A stretch of 64,000 nucleotides of DNA from Isoetes taiwanensis (taxonomy: Eukaryota; Streptophyta; Lycopodiopsida; Isoetales; Isoetaceae). Below the pieces are notes generated by a model. It was not told the origin of the DNA and did not search any database. It was given only the letters and a program-made list of their open reading frames with translations. Positions 12,004-23,848 of the stretch are shown piece after piece. Positions within the stretch are counted from its first letter, which is position 1; each line of letters begins with the position of its first letter. The translations under genes were made by a program, and so were the position numbers. The stretch lies in NCBI GenBank assembly GCA_021234155.1, contig JAJEKV010000052.1, positions 2,166,077 through 2,230,076 of the forward strand, written 5' to 3'.

Positions 12004-12184
12004 ACAGTGTTTTATTTGGTTGGCGGTGCTCCAAATCTAAAATGGACATATGTTTTTTCTACCTTTTTCAGGGTTTACAGGCTCAGGGGTAAAAAGTGTT
12101 GGTGATTTTCTGCTTTTTAGATCCTCAGATATTGGAGTTTTTATATGCATCAAATGCTCAGGGGTGCACAGAAGCCTTTCAAAG
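12004..12184 (+). pseudogene. ArfGAP-domain gene fragment (two decayed exons)
   Basis: ArfGAP proteins activate GTP hydrolysis on Arf GTPases through a CX2C...CX2C zinc finger. Exon-like segment 12121-12184 follows TTTTAG, reads SSDIGVFICIKCSGVHRSLSK and stops at AAAG|GTAAAT. It keeps the second Cys pair and the catalytic-loop GVHRSL, but four residues usual between SL and SK are missing. The preceding exon (about 12004-12047) reads VFYLVGGAPNLKWT where the family has an RFCADCGAPxPxWA pattern, so both first-pair cysteines are replaced. The spacing and splice signals suggest an intron-containing genomic copy, not a retrocopy. It lies within the Helitron and is best read as captured host sequence that has lost zinc binding. 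No downstream C2 or ArfGAP exons were found. Confidence 0.7.
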
Positions 12185-13506
12185 GTAAATATTGCTACTG
12201 TTACAAAAAAGATCATTTTCATTTTGAAAGATCGTTTTCCTTTGTTCTCACCCATTCTTATTATAACAAACCAAAAGAAAATTCAAACAAATATAGAAAT
12301 CATTTGACTTACTTGGCAAGTAAACCTTTGAACTGCATACAAACACCAGGCGTTTTCGACATTCTAAAAAGAGAAGACTTGGCCAAATCCAAAGCTTTTA
12401 CAGACTCTTGATGATGTTGGCTTCATCCTGCTGCATCCTCGCCTAGAATGAACAGCCCATTTGCTCTGCCAGGAGAAAAAGACAGAAATTGTTTGAGAAG
12501 AAAAAAGAATAGGAAGCAAAGCATACATGCCTTTTGAGATTACCATTTGCACAACATTCAACTATCTCTGTTAGTATTAGCAGTAGCTACTACTTGAACA
12601 CTGGTTTTCTTGGTTTCTTCACTATTGCTACTACTACTACGAAATTTTGACTTCATTTTCCTTGCTCTAGAACCATCCTAAGAAGTAATTACCAGCAATT
12701 TCTTTATCGCTTTCTATATCATTGCCACAATGAAGTACCAGGAGAAAGATTCAACAGATTTTGTAGATACCTTCATGCGTTTGTATGGCATACCAGGAGT
12801 TCAGCATCTGCTGGCACTGTACAAAAGGAAGCTTTCAATAATAGCCCAGGTGCGAATACATTATTCACAGAGATAATTACTTACACTACGAGATGACCCA
12901 AGATTAAGGTGGGTTTTATTCTTTGTTGTTTTTCTTTCTTTGGTTTTGTACAGACAGCTAAAAGAGCATCCTTAATAATGTAATTACTTTGCACAATATT
13001 ACTTCATATTCGTTCATGTTTTATAAATTTACTTTGTTGGTCATTATCATTCTTGATGATAATCCTTATTCTTCTATGTTGATTTTGCAGATGGCGTGCA
13101 AAATATTCTCTTCTATTGCAAAAAAGCTTGATTGAGCAAATCTCCTACAAATATTCCTCGCAAACAAGTCAAGAGCTCCATAGTTTAATGGAGGCAAAAT
13201 TATAGTATATACTGGACAAATTTGTATGCTAGGCATGCAAAATAAATAGAACATGTATGCACGAAGATCTATTGGACAAAAAATATTCACAGACCAAGCA
13301 CCTTAAATAGTTGCTAAGATATGGAATAACGTCATAGGAAACAGGTTCTTTTTTATTGTCAATGTACAATGAATTTGTACAATTTTCAACAATTTGATTA
13401 ATATTTCTAAAATAGAAAGTGAAGCCAAGCAGAATAAAAAGTGTAAGAAGCTATTTCACATGTCAAGCAACTACGCCTTTCAACATTTATTGTATACACG
13501 TTATTT

Positions 13507-13828
13507 ATTCTTCACTTTATAAAGGTATTTTATATTGAATACTATTTTGATATAAGTCAAGTCATAAACCACTGAATTAAGTTCATTTGACATTTATTAA
13601 GGTATTTTGTATGGCGTAGATAACATATATGTTCATCAATTGATATATTTGTAACTTTAGCCCAACAATTCTTCACTTTACAAAGGTATTCTATATTGAA
13701 TACTATTTTGATATAAGTCAAGTCATAAACCACTGAATTAAGTTCATTTGACATTTACTAAGGTATTTTGTATAGCGTAGATAACATATATGTTCATCAA
13801 TTGATATATTTGTAACTTTAGCCCAGCA
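13507..13828. repeat. 161-bp tandem duplication near the Helitron 3' end
   Basis: Copies are at 13507-13667 and 13668-13828 with a few substitutions. Each copy ends in a version of the Helitron hairpin: GCCCAACAAT at 13660 and the complete GCCCAGCAATGCTGGGC at 13821-13837. The 3' end of the Helitron therefore looks reiterated before its true CTAG terminus. Confidence 0.85.
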
Positions 13829-13880
13829 ATGCTGGGCTTGGTTTGCCATTATGTATAACAATGTGTCTCCAACTTTGCCC

Positions 13881-14090
13881 ATAAATTTTCAAAGTAGAAG
13901 GAAGCTCTAAAATTTATAACATATTAGTGCCTCTAGCTTTGCACATCAATTTTCAAAGTAGAAGGAAGAAGCTCTAAAATTTATAATCTATTTAGGTTTA
14001 TGTTTGGCTCTTTTCTTCTCTCAATTTTCAAAGTAGAAGGAAGCTCTAAAATTTATAAAATATTTAGGTTTATGTCTGGCTCTTTTCTTC
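13881..14090. repeat. three copies of a 37-69-bp AT-rich motif
   Basis: The phrase ATTTTCAAAGTAGAAGGAAG followed by CTCTAAAATTTATAA occurs at 13884, 13950 and 14018. The last two also share AGGTTTATGTYTGGCTCTTT. They sit directly upstream of the terminal hairpin and are probably subterminal Helitron repeats. Confidence 0.75.
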
Positions 14091-14119
14091 TCTCTGATCA
14101 TCTGCATGTACCAAATCAT

Positions 14120-14147
14120 GCCCAGCAACGCTGGGCACCATTACTAG
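14120..14147 (+). other. Helitron 3' terminus: hairpin plus CTAG
   Basis: Palindrome GCCCAGCAACGCTGGGC (14120-14136), then ACCATTA, then CTAG, followed by T. In Helitrons this hairpin signals the end of rolling-circle strand transfer. Confidence 0.8.
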
Positions 14148-14840
14148 TTGAAAAGATAATTTTCGCCAATTGGATCAAACTCTACTTGTTCTATGAACTT
14201 AGACCACAGATGAAGTAGATAAAATAAGTGGGTTCAATCTGACCGTCAATCTTGATCCACAATAGGGGCAGCATTTGAATGGTCCCTTACTATGTTTTGA
14301 TGTTGTCTTCGGATTTGTACTATAAAATTATATACCTTAATTGATCACCGCATAAAATGCCCATTACACTTTGTTTCGTGCTATTTTATCTTCATTCCAA
14401 GTTACTAAGAATACATGGAGACTTATTAATAAGAACTATAAGTTGCATTCAATGTTAATAAGAGATCCACTTAAGACGAAAAGGTAACAATTTTCCACTA
14501 ACTTGGAGCAAGCAATTTTTTTTAATGAAAGCAACGCGGTGAACAAAACAAAAACCAAGGTTATGTGCAAATTATTACAAGACAAAGGGCCTATAGAGAG
14601 ATTCAAATTCAGATTCAGATTTAGATAGATATAAAGGAGATGAAAGGTTGACAGGAAAGAATGATAATAAAGAAATGACTTGAAATTTTAATGTGTAAAA
14701 TTAACCCAAAGAATGGAGACATGGTATAAGGTTTAGATCCCAATGAAAACATTGGACATACTTCAATACTTGAAAGTTGTTCCAATGTTGGAAGAACTTT
14801 TTACATTCATTAGAGGCAAGAGGAAGTGAACTTGTTTGAT
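14148..14840. other. intervening sequence between Helitron and L1, no gene
   Basis: AT-rich. The part at 14228-14345 contains CAATCTGACCGTCAATC and TATAAAATTATATACCTTAA, which recall Helitron subterminal words, but no complete end is present. Confidence 0.4.
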
Positions 14841-14857
14841 CAATTGACCACAAGATC
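14841..14857. repeat. L1 target-site duplication, left copy
   Basis: CAATTGACCACAAGATC, identical to 21352-21368. It borders the poly(T) (poly(A) tail on the minus strand) of the L1 element. Confidence 0.95.
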
Positions 14858-15024
14858 TTTTTTTTTTATTGAAGGCGTGTGTATATATATTAATTATAAT
14901 TTATGGTGTTACAAAAAGGTACTTTTTATAGGGAAGTATAACCCCAAAAAAAACTCCTAGAAAGGAGATAGAGTAATAAGGTGATAAAGTACTTGAAGCT
15001 TAAATATGGGATATAAAAAACTGA

Positions 15025-18000
15025 CTAAAAATGAGATCTGAGGTTCTGATTGGTCGACTTTCTTCCTCTGCCTCTGACCATGATTGTAAGTATGCAGAAT
15101 GCACATAAGCAAGACTCTGCTTTTGCCATATTGAAACGGCCTTTGTTGTCCTTTTTTTCATAATTGGCCTCTTCTAGCGTCCGGGTTTTGATCGGCAAAA
15201 TAATTACATAGACATATGCGGCTCCTCGTGTTTGTAGAGATCCGTGGCCGAATACCTTGAGCCATCGTTGATTAACCGCGGGGTCCATCTTCTTCCATTT
15301 AAGCTTTCGCACCAAAGACAAAGATAATACACCGCAATAACCACGGTAGATTGTAAGATTCATTGGAAGTCTTATACAAAGCTTTAGATAGCGAATTGAT
15401 CCATTTGATGTCGATTCGACCGCTTGATAACCGCTTCGATGAGTAATTTCACACTTAAAGATGAAATTATTTCTGCCCTTCCAGATCCTCCACAGGAGGA
15501 TGTATAGTCTCCAGTCCTTAGGGAAATCCGGCATGAAGAAGTCAACTGAAGCCATGGAGTTTAGGTCATAGCCGAAAATCATGGAGGCAAGCTCCAAAAT
15601 CCATTCTGACCAGATGCAAGATCTAAACAAATGCTCCTCATCTTCCTTGTGGCCTAGACATCTGGGGCAGACATCTGAGTCAGCCATCTGAAGTCTGTGT
15701 CTTTTATCATTGGTTGCTAAGGCTTTGTGCCAAAGCTGCCATATAAAAGATTTTATCTTAGGGGGGATAGGACTAGACCACAAGAATTTCAAATTTCTTA
15801 TGCATCTTGCTTCCCCTAGCTGCCACTTGGTGTGGATGGAAATCTTTTGATCCCTCATCAAATACTTGTAGGCAGAATTAACTGTAAACTCCCCTGAGCC
15901 ATTTTGAGTCCAATTGAGATTGTCCTCAGACCATGTTCCCCTAGTCAGAGCAGTACAGATGTTGTTATAAAGCATCTCAGTGTTAGCATCCTCTCCAGCC
16001 AGAACAGAATTCCTGAAGGGGATAATTCCCTGATCATCAAACAAATCACTGATATAATTTAGACCTTTGCTGCTCCAAAGTCTGGCTTGCTCAGGAAAAT
16101 GACAAGCTAAACAAAGGGAGGGGTCATTTGTAAGCAAAGCAGGGTTCCAAAAGATCGATTGGTCCATGGAGAGCCCCTCTTTCCAGGAGAACATGCCTTT
16201 AACCAAATTCCAAGCTCTGATCCATTTCTTAATCAATCCTGGAATAGAATTCGGGATGGAGAAGGGAAAATAAATAGCATGGGGTAGATTAAGGTTGAGC
16301 TTCCTCCATCCATATGAAAGACATTTATTGAGATAGTATCTGATAATGATGGCAACCGGGTGTTTGATCTTGTTGTGAGCAGCCTCATAGAAGTACTTGG
16401 CCGCGAGAGCAATCCCCTGTTTCTCAATGTTGATGACCCCCAAACCCCCAATATTTCTGTGTTTGCAACATTCAACCATAGCAACAGGGGTCCAGCGTCT
16501 TCTATTTTGGCCACAAGAGATGAATCTACCTATGATACTCTGGAGTTTAGCTGAGACCTTTTTGGGTGCAAGGATGACAGAGGATTGATAAACATGAGAG
16601 GAAGATATGACAAATTTGGCAATTATAGCCCTGCCTTGTTTTGAGATATACTTGGAGTTCAAACTATCTACCTTTTTTTGGAACTTCTCAATAATATCTG
16701 ACCAAATATCTGAAGGGCTACCTTTTAAAACTAAAGGGATACCCATAATCTTAGAAGAATTAGTGGGGGGGATATACTTACAGCCCATGAGAGCAGCTGT
16801 TTGCTCTCCTTTTACCTGGTCCCTTGTTACCACTTTGGATTTAACTGGATTGATTTTGCAGCCCGAGGCAATCCCGAATTCTTCCAAAATTGTTTGAGCA
16901 TTGGACAGGGATCATTTGTCCATAGAAATGAAAAAAGAAATGTGTCGTCCATAAAATGCCCATTCGTAATTTGATCCATTTCCCCATTATTTGGGAGGTT
17001 AAGACCTTGGATCATGTTAGTCCTTTTAGCCTCTTCTAGCTTGCTATGAAGGGCCTCCATGATGATAAGAAATAGAAAAGGGGCTAAGGGGCAGCCTTGT
17101 TTCACCCCCCTTTGCAGGGGGAAGAAGGGGCTGCACTCCCCATTAATAAGCACAGAAGATCTAGAGTTAGCCAAAATTGCTTTGAAGAGTAAAATTACCT
17201 CATCAGAGAAGCCAAGGGCTTTGCAACATTTGAATAAGAAGTTCCAACTAACAGTGTCGAAGGCCTTTGTGATATCGAGCTTTATGAGGGCTATGTCTTG
17301 ATTGGAATCTTTGGCCCACCTCAATCCGAGGGCTGCTGTTACCACATTGTCTAAGATAAATCTATCTTTCAAGTAAGCAGCTTGGGATGTGCTGATGATT
17401 CTTTCAAGAACGAACTCGATCTTCGGCAATGGTACCTATATATGATCTTGTAGATGACATTGGTAAGAGAAATTGGTGCAGAGTCCGAGAATGTTACGGG
17501 CATGTCAATCTTCTAATAAGAGCTATCATCTTGGGTGTTGATCCTTGCGTCTAAGCACTTCATATCTCTGAACTCATTTGCAAGATTGGTGAAGCGGTCT
17601 CCTAAGATCGGCCATACTTTGGTAAAGAATTCTCTGAGGAGCCGTCGGGGCCCTGCTCTTACCTTTTTCCATATCCATAGTAATATTATAAAGTTCCCTG
17701 TTGGAAAAGGGCTTGGCTATGTTTAAATTATCCTCAATGCTTACCTTGGCTTGAAGATTGATAAAGTTGTCCATAATGGCCTGAGGGCAGTCCTGATTAG
17801 TACCCATGATGTTGGTAAAGTGAGTGGTTGCAGCTTGCTTAATTTGATCCTCATCCGAGATGTCATTATCTCCAACCTTAATTTCAAAGATATGGTTCTT
17901 TTTCACTCTCCCTTTGGCCTTCGCAAAGAAGAACTTGGAGTTGCATCTTTCATCATTTTTGATCTCTCTAATCTTTGCCTTAAGCCTCCACCCCTCAGCA

Positions 18001-18998
18001 ATTCTGATTTCTTCTTTTTCAATTTCTAATCTTATGCTTTCCTTTTCTTCCTCTGATCCGTAGGGGAGTTTGTCCCTCAGATTTTGAAGGTGGGCCATCT
18101 TACTGTGATGAATGGCTTTTCCCCAATTCTTCAGCCAGACTTTGATAGCTTTTGCCACTCGGATCCACCAGTACATCCAGCCTGAGTTACAAGTAGGTTT
18201 GGGGAATCTGGCAATGACCTCCCGCAGCCTCTAAGAACTCCTCATGCTCAAGCAAATTGCTGTTCAGCTTGAAGTAGGTTTTCCTCTTTTTCTTATCAGA
18301 ATTTCCTGCCATAATTCTAAGCTGCTGTGGATAGTGATCTGAAAGAGTGTAACCTTCCAGATTAATTACTCTGCAACTATCATTCCACAAATTCTCTGAA
18401 AGATAAAATCTGTCATGTAAGCATTGGGTGGGGTCAACCCTTTTGTCAGTCCAACTAAAAGTGCCAGGCTTAGTCCTAGCAAGGTTTAGGTTGTGACTTC
18501 GAATAAGGTCGAGCCAAACTTCCTTCTCTTGCTTCACAAGGGGTCTGAAGTTCTTGTTCTTCATGAAGCTGTTGGTCACCATATTGAGGTCTCCCCCGAG
18601 AATGCATTCATCAAACTCTATGTTATCAAGACTGGCCTTGACTTTTTTCCAAACATCAATCCTTTCAGCAGAATTATTATAAGCATAAATATTAACTAAA
18701 GCCAATTTAATACCTACAAAAGTACACATAAGAATTTGCCATCTACCATCTCTACCATTAATCATATAAATGTCAGCAATGTCGAGATCTTTCTTCCAAG
18801 CAATCGCAATACCTGCAGAAGAGTCATTAGCGGGAATAGACCAAAGACTATAGCTGGGGGGAAGGGTCCTACTAATGATGAGCTCATGATTTAAGTCATG
18901 GATTTTATGTTCTTGGATAAAAAGAATGTCAGGGTTAAGGGAAGATAGGCAAACTTTGAGTCTGTCCCTTTTGATGTTACTATTAATTCCACGAGGTT
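15025..18998 (-). pseudogene. L1 ORF2: endonuclease, reverse transcriptase, zf-RVT
   Basis: The order on the minus strand is an APE-type endonuclease (18998-18190, motifs GGDLNMV, FSWTDKR, LSDHYP), a linker (18228-17574), a reverse transcriptase (17429-16827, LDITKAFDTVSW, RGVKQGCPLAPFLF, HFMDDT with both catalytic Asp kept), and a C-terminal region (16887-15025) with IPPKIKSFIWQLWHKALATN and CPRCLGHKEDEEHLF, the zf-RVT domain. Breaks: a 1-base shift near 18228, scrambled frames near 17650, a stop near 17510 and a shift in a T-run near 16930 followed by a TGA. Canonical plant L1 ORF2 is one frame of about 1,200-1,300 codons, so the length is right but the frame is not. It would nick target DNA and prime reverse transcription if intact. 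Confidence 0.88.
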
Positions 18999-19468
18999 CC
19001 GTGTCACGGTGTAATGTTCCTATTCATCAGTATTTATATTTACCCAAAGCCCTCTTGGCCTGAATGGTTTGCTTCCTCGGGCTGGATCTGCTTGGGCCAA
19101 GGTAGAGCTTCTTCTTGCCTCTGCCTTTTCTTTTCCTACCATTCCATTCTCACATCATCCATGTCCAAGAGATCTTCAATGCTTACCTGGATGTGCTTTC
19201 CTCTTCTTCTTCTTTGCCGGGACTCGGGAACAGGGGGATCTTAGGAATAGTGAAGATAAGACCACACATGTCCATCCTAACAAAGAGCTTAATATTTTTG
19301 ATGAGAACAGGTCCTATCTTCACCAATCACCACCTTTGAATCAACTTGTGATATTCAACTACTTCATTAGGGGTGATTGCATTTTGAAGGACTACCACCT
19401 CATTTGGGGTAATTGCATTTTGAAGGACACCTTATTTTCATGAGTCTCCATGTTTCTGTTATCCACCT

Positions 19469-20971
19469 TTATATCCTTATTGAAAACTTTTGGAATCCAG
19501 ACCTGCTTCTGTTGGGCTTGAATAGGAGTACCTTTAAGCTCTTGAACTGGCCCTTTTGAGTAAGTGATGTTCGGATCCGAAATTCATCCTTTTTATCCAC
19601 GATTTTAATTTTTCCTTTTCCGGTCCGGCCGATTCTTTTGGAGATGCAAACCCGATGGAAAATTGGTTTGGGGTATGTTGATTTCGATGACCTCCCCAAG
19701 GATTCGGAAATGGCAGTAAGATGAGAACTCGTCCAAAAGGCTGGGGGGAGGTTAGGAAATGAGAGCCAAGTAGTGGTATGAATTCCATTGTTCGTGCCCG
19801 GAATGAAGTTAGGGGACCATGTCATAAGGTAAAAGGGGGCATTATATATGGGATCGAGCTTCCTTCTCAGAATCTGCTTAACCCCAAGTTCATCCCTACA
19901 AACAATTTGGAAAGTATTTTTATCCAACTTAAGAATAGACATAATTGGAATGTGTTGGGCCTTAGTAATCCAATTTTTAACTTCCGATTGGGGAGGACAA
20001 TCACGCGGGAAGTGGATGAGAATAGCATATATGGAGAACATGTCAGAGGCAGAATCATCTAAAACACCAAAAAGATCAATAAAACCCTTACTATTAACTT
20101 TCTGACTCCCGGAACCCTCCGACTGAGCAGGGGAATCAGTATCATTCATGAGCACATTTTTATAAGAAATGGGATAGGAAGGACCTTTAGTTTTGTCGTT
20201 CTTGCGAGAATAGGAATGGAGTTGCTAATCTTGTTTTCTCCAATTTTGTCTTTGTAATGTTGTTCAGTTGAGAGCTTCACTTCCCATGATTCTCTCGCAA
20301 ATCACAAGAGTTTTCTTCGGATTAAAGAAGCCATTTGAGTCTTTGATCTCACATTTCTTCGCCGACTTCTTGCTTTTCATTTGATATACTTCGAGCGAAG
20401 TATTAGCTCCTTCCAGAGGTTCGTTAAGAGCAAGCCCTGATCTAAATATTTTCCTTTCTCTTTCAATGACATGGTCTTCTGCATCTTCCCATCTCTTAAT
20501 CAACTTGATGCTTGCATTGGATGTTTCCCTTATCTCGTCCCATTGAATGATCGGTTTTTAACCTTTGCGGAAGTTCATCCATGAGCATACGAAAACACTT
20601 GTTCTTTAGGCTGCGACAATCTGTCTTTGGTGTGCCCCTATTTAGTCGTTATCGGTTTATGCGTGTGCTATCAATTCTTGCACAAAACCGAAGGTGTTCG
20701 GACAATCTACGTCATTGGCTCTCCCTTCAAGTAATCCCTATCTATTGCAGCCATCTTTTCCTTGCATGCCGGGATCTGACCTCTTCTTGCACCCCCATGC
20801 GGATATTCTTTGCTTCTGGCGATCTTTTACAATTTCAAGACCTGTGTAAATCCCTTTCAGAGTTTCCCAGGCTTTATCTCTTCTGCTGTCTAACCAAAAG
20901 ATGTGAGTCCATTCCTCATCCTCGATGATCTTGTCGCTTCTGTTGGATGATGTTGAAGCTTTGGTTCTCAT
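19469..20971 (-). pseudogene. L1 ORF1 (DUF4283-like nucleic-acid-binding protein)
   Basis: The best-conserved part is 20155-19469 (228 codons), with FSIYAILIHFPRDCPPQ, a central LVCRDEL-like strand region and WSPNFIPGTNNGIHTTTWLS ... LPPAFWTSSHLTAI. This fits the DUF4283 layout of plant L1 ORF1, which coats element RNA. Upstream pieces at 20503-20264 and 20971-20738 are basic, hydrophilic and probably the N-terminal part in shifted frames. ORF1 precedes ORF2 by about 470 bases of non-coding or degraded sequence. No CCHC knuckle is evident. Confidence 0.7.
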
Positions 20972-21351
20972 GGTGAACGGTTTGATACCGGACTCGGAAT
21001 AGAATGAAGCGACTGGAAGAGACGGCCGTTATCAGAGTGCAAATTTCCAGTTTTACCTTTTTTCCCCCTTTTTCCCACCAGTACAGGAATAAACCGCCAA
21101 TGATGATATCTCTCTGCCCAAGAATCCTCAATGTGGCAGGCCGTACCTGAGAACCGGAAAAGAGAAATCCTAAAAATCTAAAGCTACCCTACTCTGACAG
21201 CCCCTTAGATCTGGCACGGGGTCCAAGAACAATTCTAGTTTGAGACCAAGTACCTCCAGACCACCACATCAAGATCCCTAATATGCTGGGATGGCTGGAG
21301 ATCAAAGAATGATGTCCAATGGTAAATAGGTTCAAAAGATCGGTAAATGTC

Positions 21352-21368
21352 CAATTGACCACAAGATC
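21352..21368. repeat. L1 target-site duplication, right copy
   Basis: CAATTGACCACAAGATC, matching 14841-14857 exactly, next to the 5' end of the minus-strand L1. Confidence 0.95.
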
Positions 21369-23617
21369 AGTATCAAAAGATTGATCTATAGAATTGATCG
21401 GTCGATGGTGATCAATGGATAGAAGATAAATGCAAGTTTGATCTAGAAAGGCAAGGAATCGGTAAGGCCAATGTCTAGCTTGCAAGGCTCTTCAGAGCAA
21501 GTATCTTATAACAACTTAAGTAGCCCAAGAGCCCTTTTCTTTGTTTGGCCAGAAATGGTAGCTTGTGCAAGAAGCAGGAGATGAGTAAAAGCCCTTGCTT
21601 GCACTGCACATTGCAACACATATTGGCACGATTTGCATTACAAAATGACCCATAAAATATTCACAACATGGTCGTTGGCCAAATCGAGGATCTTGCCGAA
21701 TCGTCTTCACCGGAACCGCCATAGTAAGAGCATGCTCGACCACCTCCATCCTTTAAATGCTGCGTGGCTGCAAAAATTCTCCAATACCGCCAAACCTGCT
21801 TCTCGTTTCTCTTGCTTGCATCGATCCGATAATTCTAGCACTAAAGGTATGGCTCTCGCCTTCGATCGCTTTCAATTTGTTTATGCAGATTTGTGCATAT
21901 GTTTTGTAACGCTACCAGCCCTGCATTTAGAGTTTTTGGTAAAGATTATACCGCAGTAAACCTACCAATCCAAAAACCAGATCTTCTGTGCTTCCTATCT
22001 GCTGCTTTTGATCAACGGCTATGGCGGACAGAAGCTTTGCCGTATTTACCTTCCCTTCGCAGCTGCCTCTGAAAAGAATCCAAGAAAATAAAGAAAGCTG
22101 TTGGTCTCCTATTATCCATGCACTACCTCTGGTATACACATATTCAGGCCTATACATATATTCAGGACGTAACCCACTGGGATCTTGAAATTCATAATAT
22201 TCAGGCCTATACATATATTCAGGACGTAACCCACTGGGATCTTGAAATTCATGGAAATTACCTTATTGGTTTATTTGCAGGAACCTTGTTCTGTTGATAG
22301 AATTTTAGGTCTCATGAATCACGGATTATAGCCTCCTATTTGTTGGAGGTCACCTGTGGGCAAACCCACATCACATACGACAATCCCACCATGTGGGTTT
22401 ACCACCGGTAACGTCGTCCTCCACTCAGAAGGTTACTTTGCACAAATAAACCATTGAAAAAGTGTAAAAATAAAATCGAAATATAACAAACAACCGAAAC
22501 AATGAAATAACACCCCCTCAAAAAAAATCTCCATTTTCTCCTTTCGCCAGACCCATCTTCTCCTTTCGACAGATGGGAGTCTCACCGACGTGTTCCCTAT
22601 AGCCAATGCCCCTTCAAAGTTCATTCATTTCAATCCTCTTACTCCCGCCCCATATAGGGCGTTACCTAATCCTTAAAGAACGACCCCTTTGTTGGGTCAA
22701 AATCTCCTAAAGAACGTCCCTTCTTGGGTCAAACACCCATAGCAACATCAACAATATTACGAGAATACATATTGAAATGAAGGAAGAAACTTTCACCAAA
22801 TAATCAATTCGGCAACATTATCCAACTATGCCTTAACTCTTCAAAGGACCACCCATTATTTAACCACAAGCATTACAATCATCAAGGGGCTAGATACAAT
22901 GTTGGAGAAGGGAGCATCGTCCTCTTATGTGATCACAATTTTAGTCAAGCCCGCTTCAATTCTTTATTCTTTGCAAGATTAAGCCTTCAAGAATGGCTCA
23001 ACATTCACTATACCTCATTTCTTCGTTTTTTGCATATTGTTATTGATACCAAGACGGTGACACACAAAGTCAATGGTGTAATCTTGAAGAGACAACTTTG
23101 ATGACTTCTATTTAGTTTTCATCCCATCCCTCGATAATTGGGGTCAACACCTCAACTTTAACCAGCTCATAACTATGCACAGATGTTATTTTGGTCAAGC
23201 TGGTCAAATCTATCTTTAAATAAAGTCCATCTATCCAAACAAATGATTTGCTCACTTGCTTATCAAAACCGCTTATAGCTGGTTAAACTTTTACATCCTT
23301 GATAAGCCACCATCAAGATGGTAACTATGTAATAATTTGCTAGCTAATAAGTTCTTCACCAATAATGCACAATGATTCTAGGGGCTGGCTTGACCCTAAA
23401 GATATACAAGAAGAGACTTAATTCTAGGCCTCATGATGAAACAGATAATTCCTTCACAAAATCACCAGAAGTATCTGACTGGCTTCCTAATTCGGAAGGT
23501 AAATACTTATGCAGTTGGTAACATCATAGCTTGAATGAAATGCGATTGGGGTTGTCCAAGAAAGCAAAATGACCACCACAAGCAAAACATAATTTTACGC
23601 TTTCGAGAAAAAGCTGA
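21369..23617. other. no gene recognised; small duplications
   Basis: A 57-bp tandem duplication occupies 22142-22198 and 22199-22255. An imperfect inverted repeat, GTGGGCAAACCCACAT against ATGTGGGTTTACCAC, lies at about 22356-22413. The minus-strand frame 21516-21749 and others are short and have no motif I recognise. Confidence 0.45.
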
Positions 23618-23768
23618 CCACGGAGGGTTGCCCTCCATGGCCCGAGAGTGAAATGGCTTAAATCACACTTCAAAGTCATATTTTCGAGCATATACTGACA
23701 TATACTTGGAATATGCCACAAACCCACATGGATGAGGGTTTTTCCCTTAGGGGCAACCCAAAAAACAG
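23618..23768. repeat. dispersed repeat with hairpin, related to 10211 and 47795
   Basis: It opens with CACGGAGGGTTGCCCTCCAT, the hairpin also found at 10211. Its second part, GCATATACTGACATATACTT ... ATATGCCACAAACCCA ... TAGGGGCAACCCAAAAA, matches 47800-47890 (CATATACTCAGGATATGCC ... GGGCAACCCAAAAA). This is probably one repeat family with several partial copies; its class is unknown. Confidence 0.6.
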
Positions 23769-23848
23769 GACTCAAACATATCAGTGGAATGCTATTTCCA
23801 TGCCCAATTCATAATTCATAAGGCAAGGCACCGTAATTTAACCATACC

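Larger units (their letters stand above)
10487..14147 (+). mobile_element. non-autonomous Helitron carrying a gene fragment
   Basis: The 5' end begins TC (10487) after an A, followed by the AT-rich start CTATATTATAATGTTATACC that also opens the candidate at 3694. The 3' end is textbook: a 17-base palindrome GCCCAGCAACGCTGGGC at 14120-14136, an 11-base spacer region ending in CTAG at 14144-14147, and T as the next base. Helitrons insert between A and T without target duplication, which this satisfies. No Rep/helicase coding sequence is present over 3.66 kb, so it would need a helper. Inside are a 420-bp tandem duplication and a decayed ArfGAP fragment. The 3' end is certain in form; the 5' end is inferred from sequence similarity. 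Confidence 0.65.
14858..21351 (-). mobile_element. full-length L1-type LINE, inactive
   Basis: The 6.5-kb element is bounded by a perfect 17-bp duplication of CAATTGACCACAAGATC. On the minus strand it runs from a 5' UTR (21351) through ORF1 (about 20971-19469) and ORF2 (about 18998-15025) to a 3' UTR and a tail of 10 A at 14867-14858. Having both TSD copies and a complete 5' region marks it as full length, unlike the other LINEs here. Several frameshifts and at least two in-frame stops make it immobile as written, but the perfect TSD suggests the insertion is not very old. Confidence 0.9.

Noticed and set aside
16233-16897. Plus-strand open frames inside the L1
   Set aside because: They are antisense shadows of the ORF2 coding strand.
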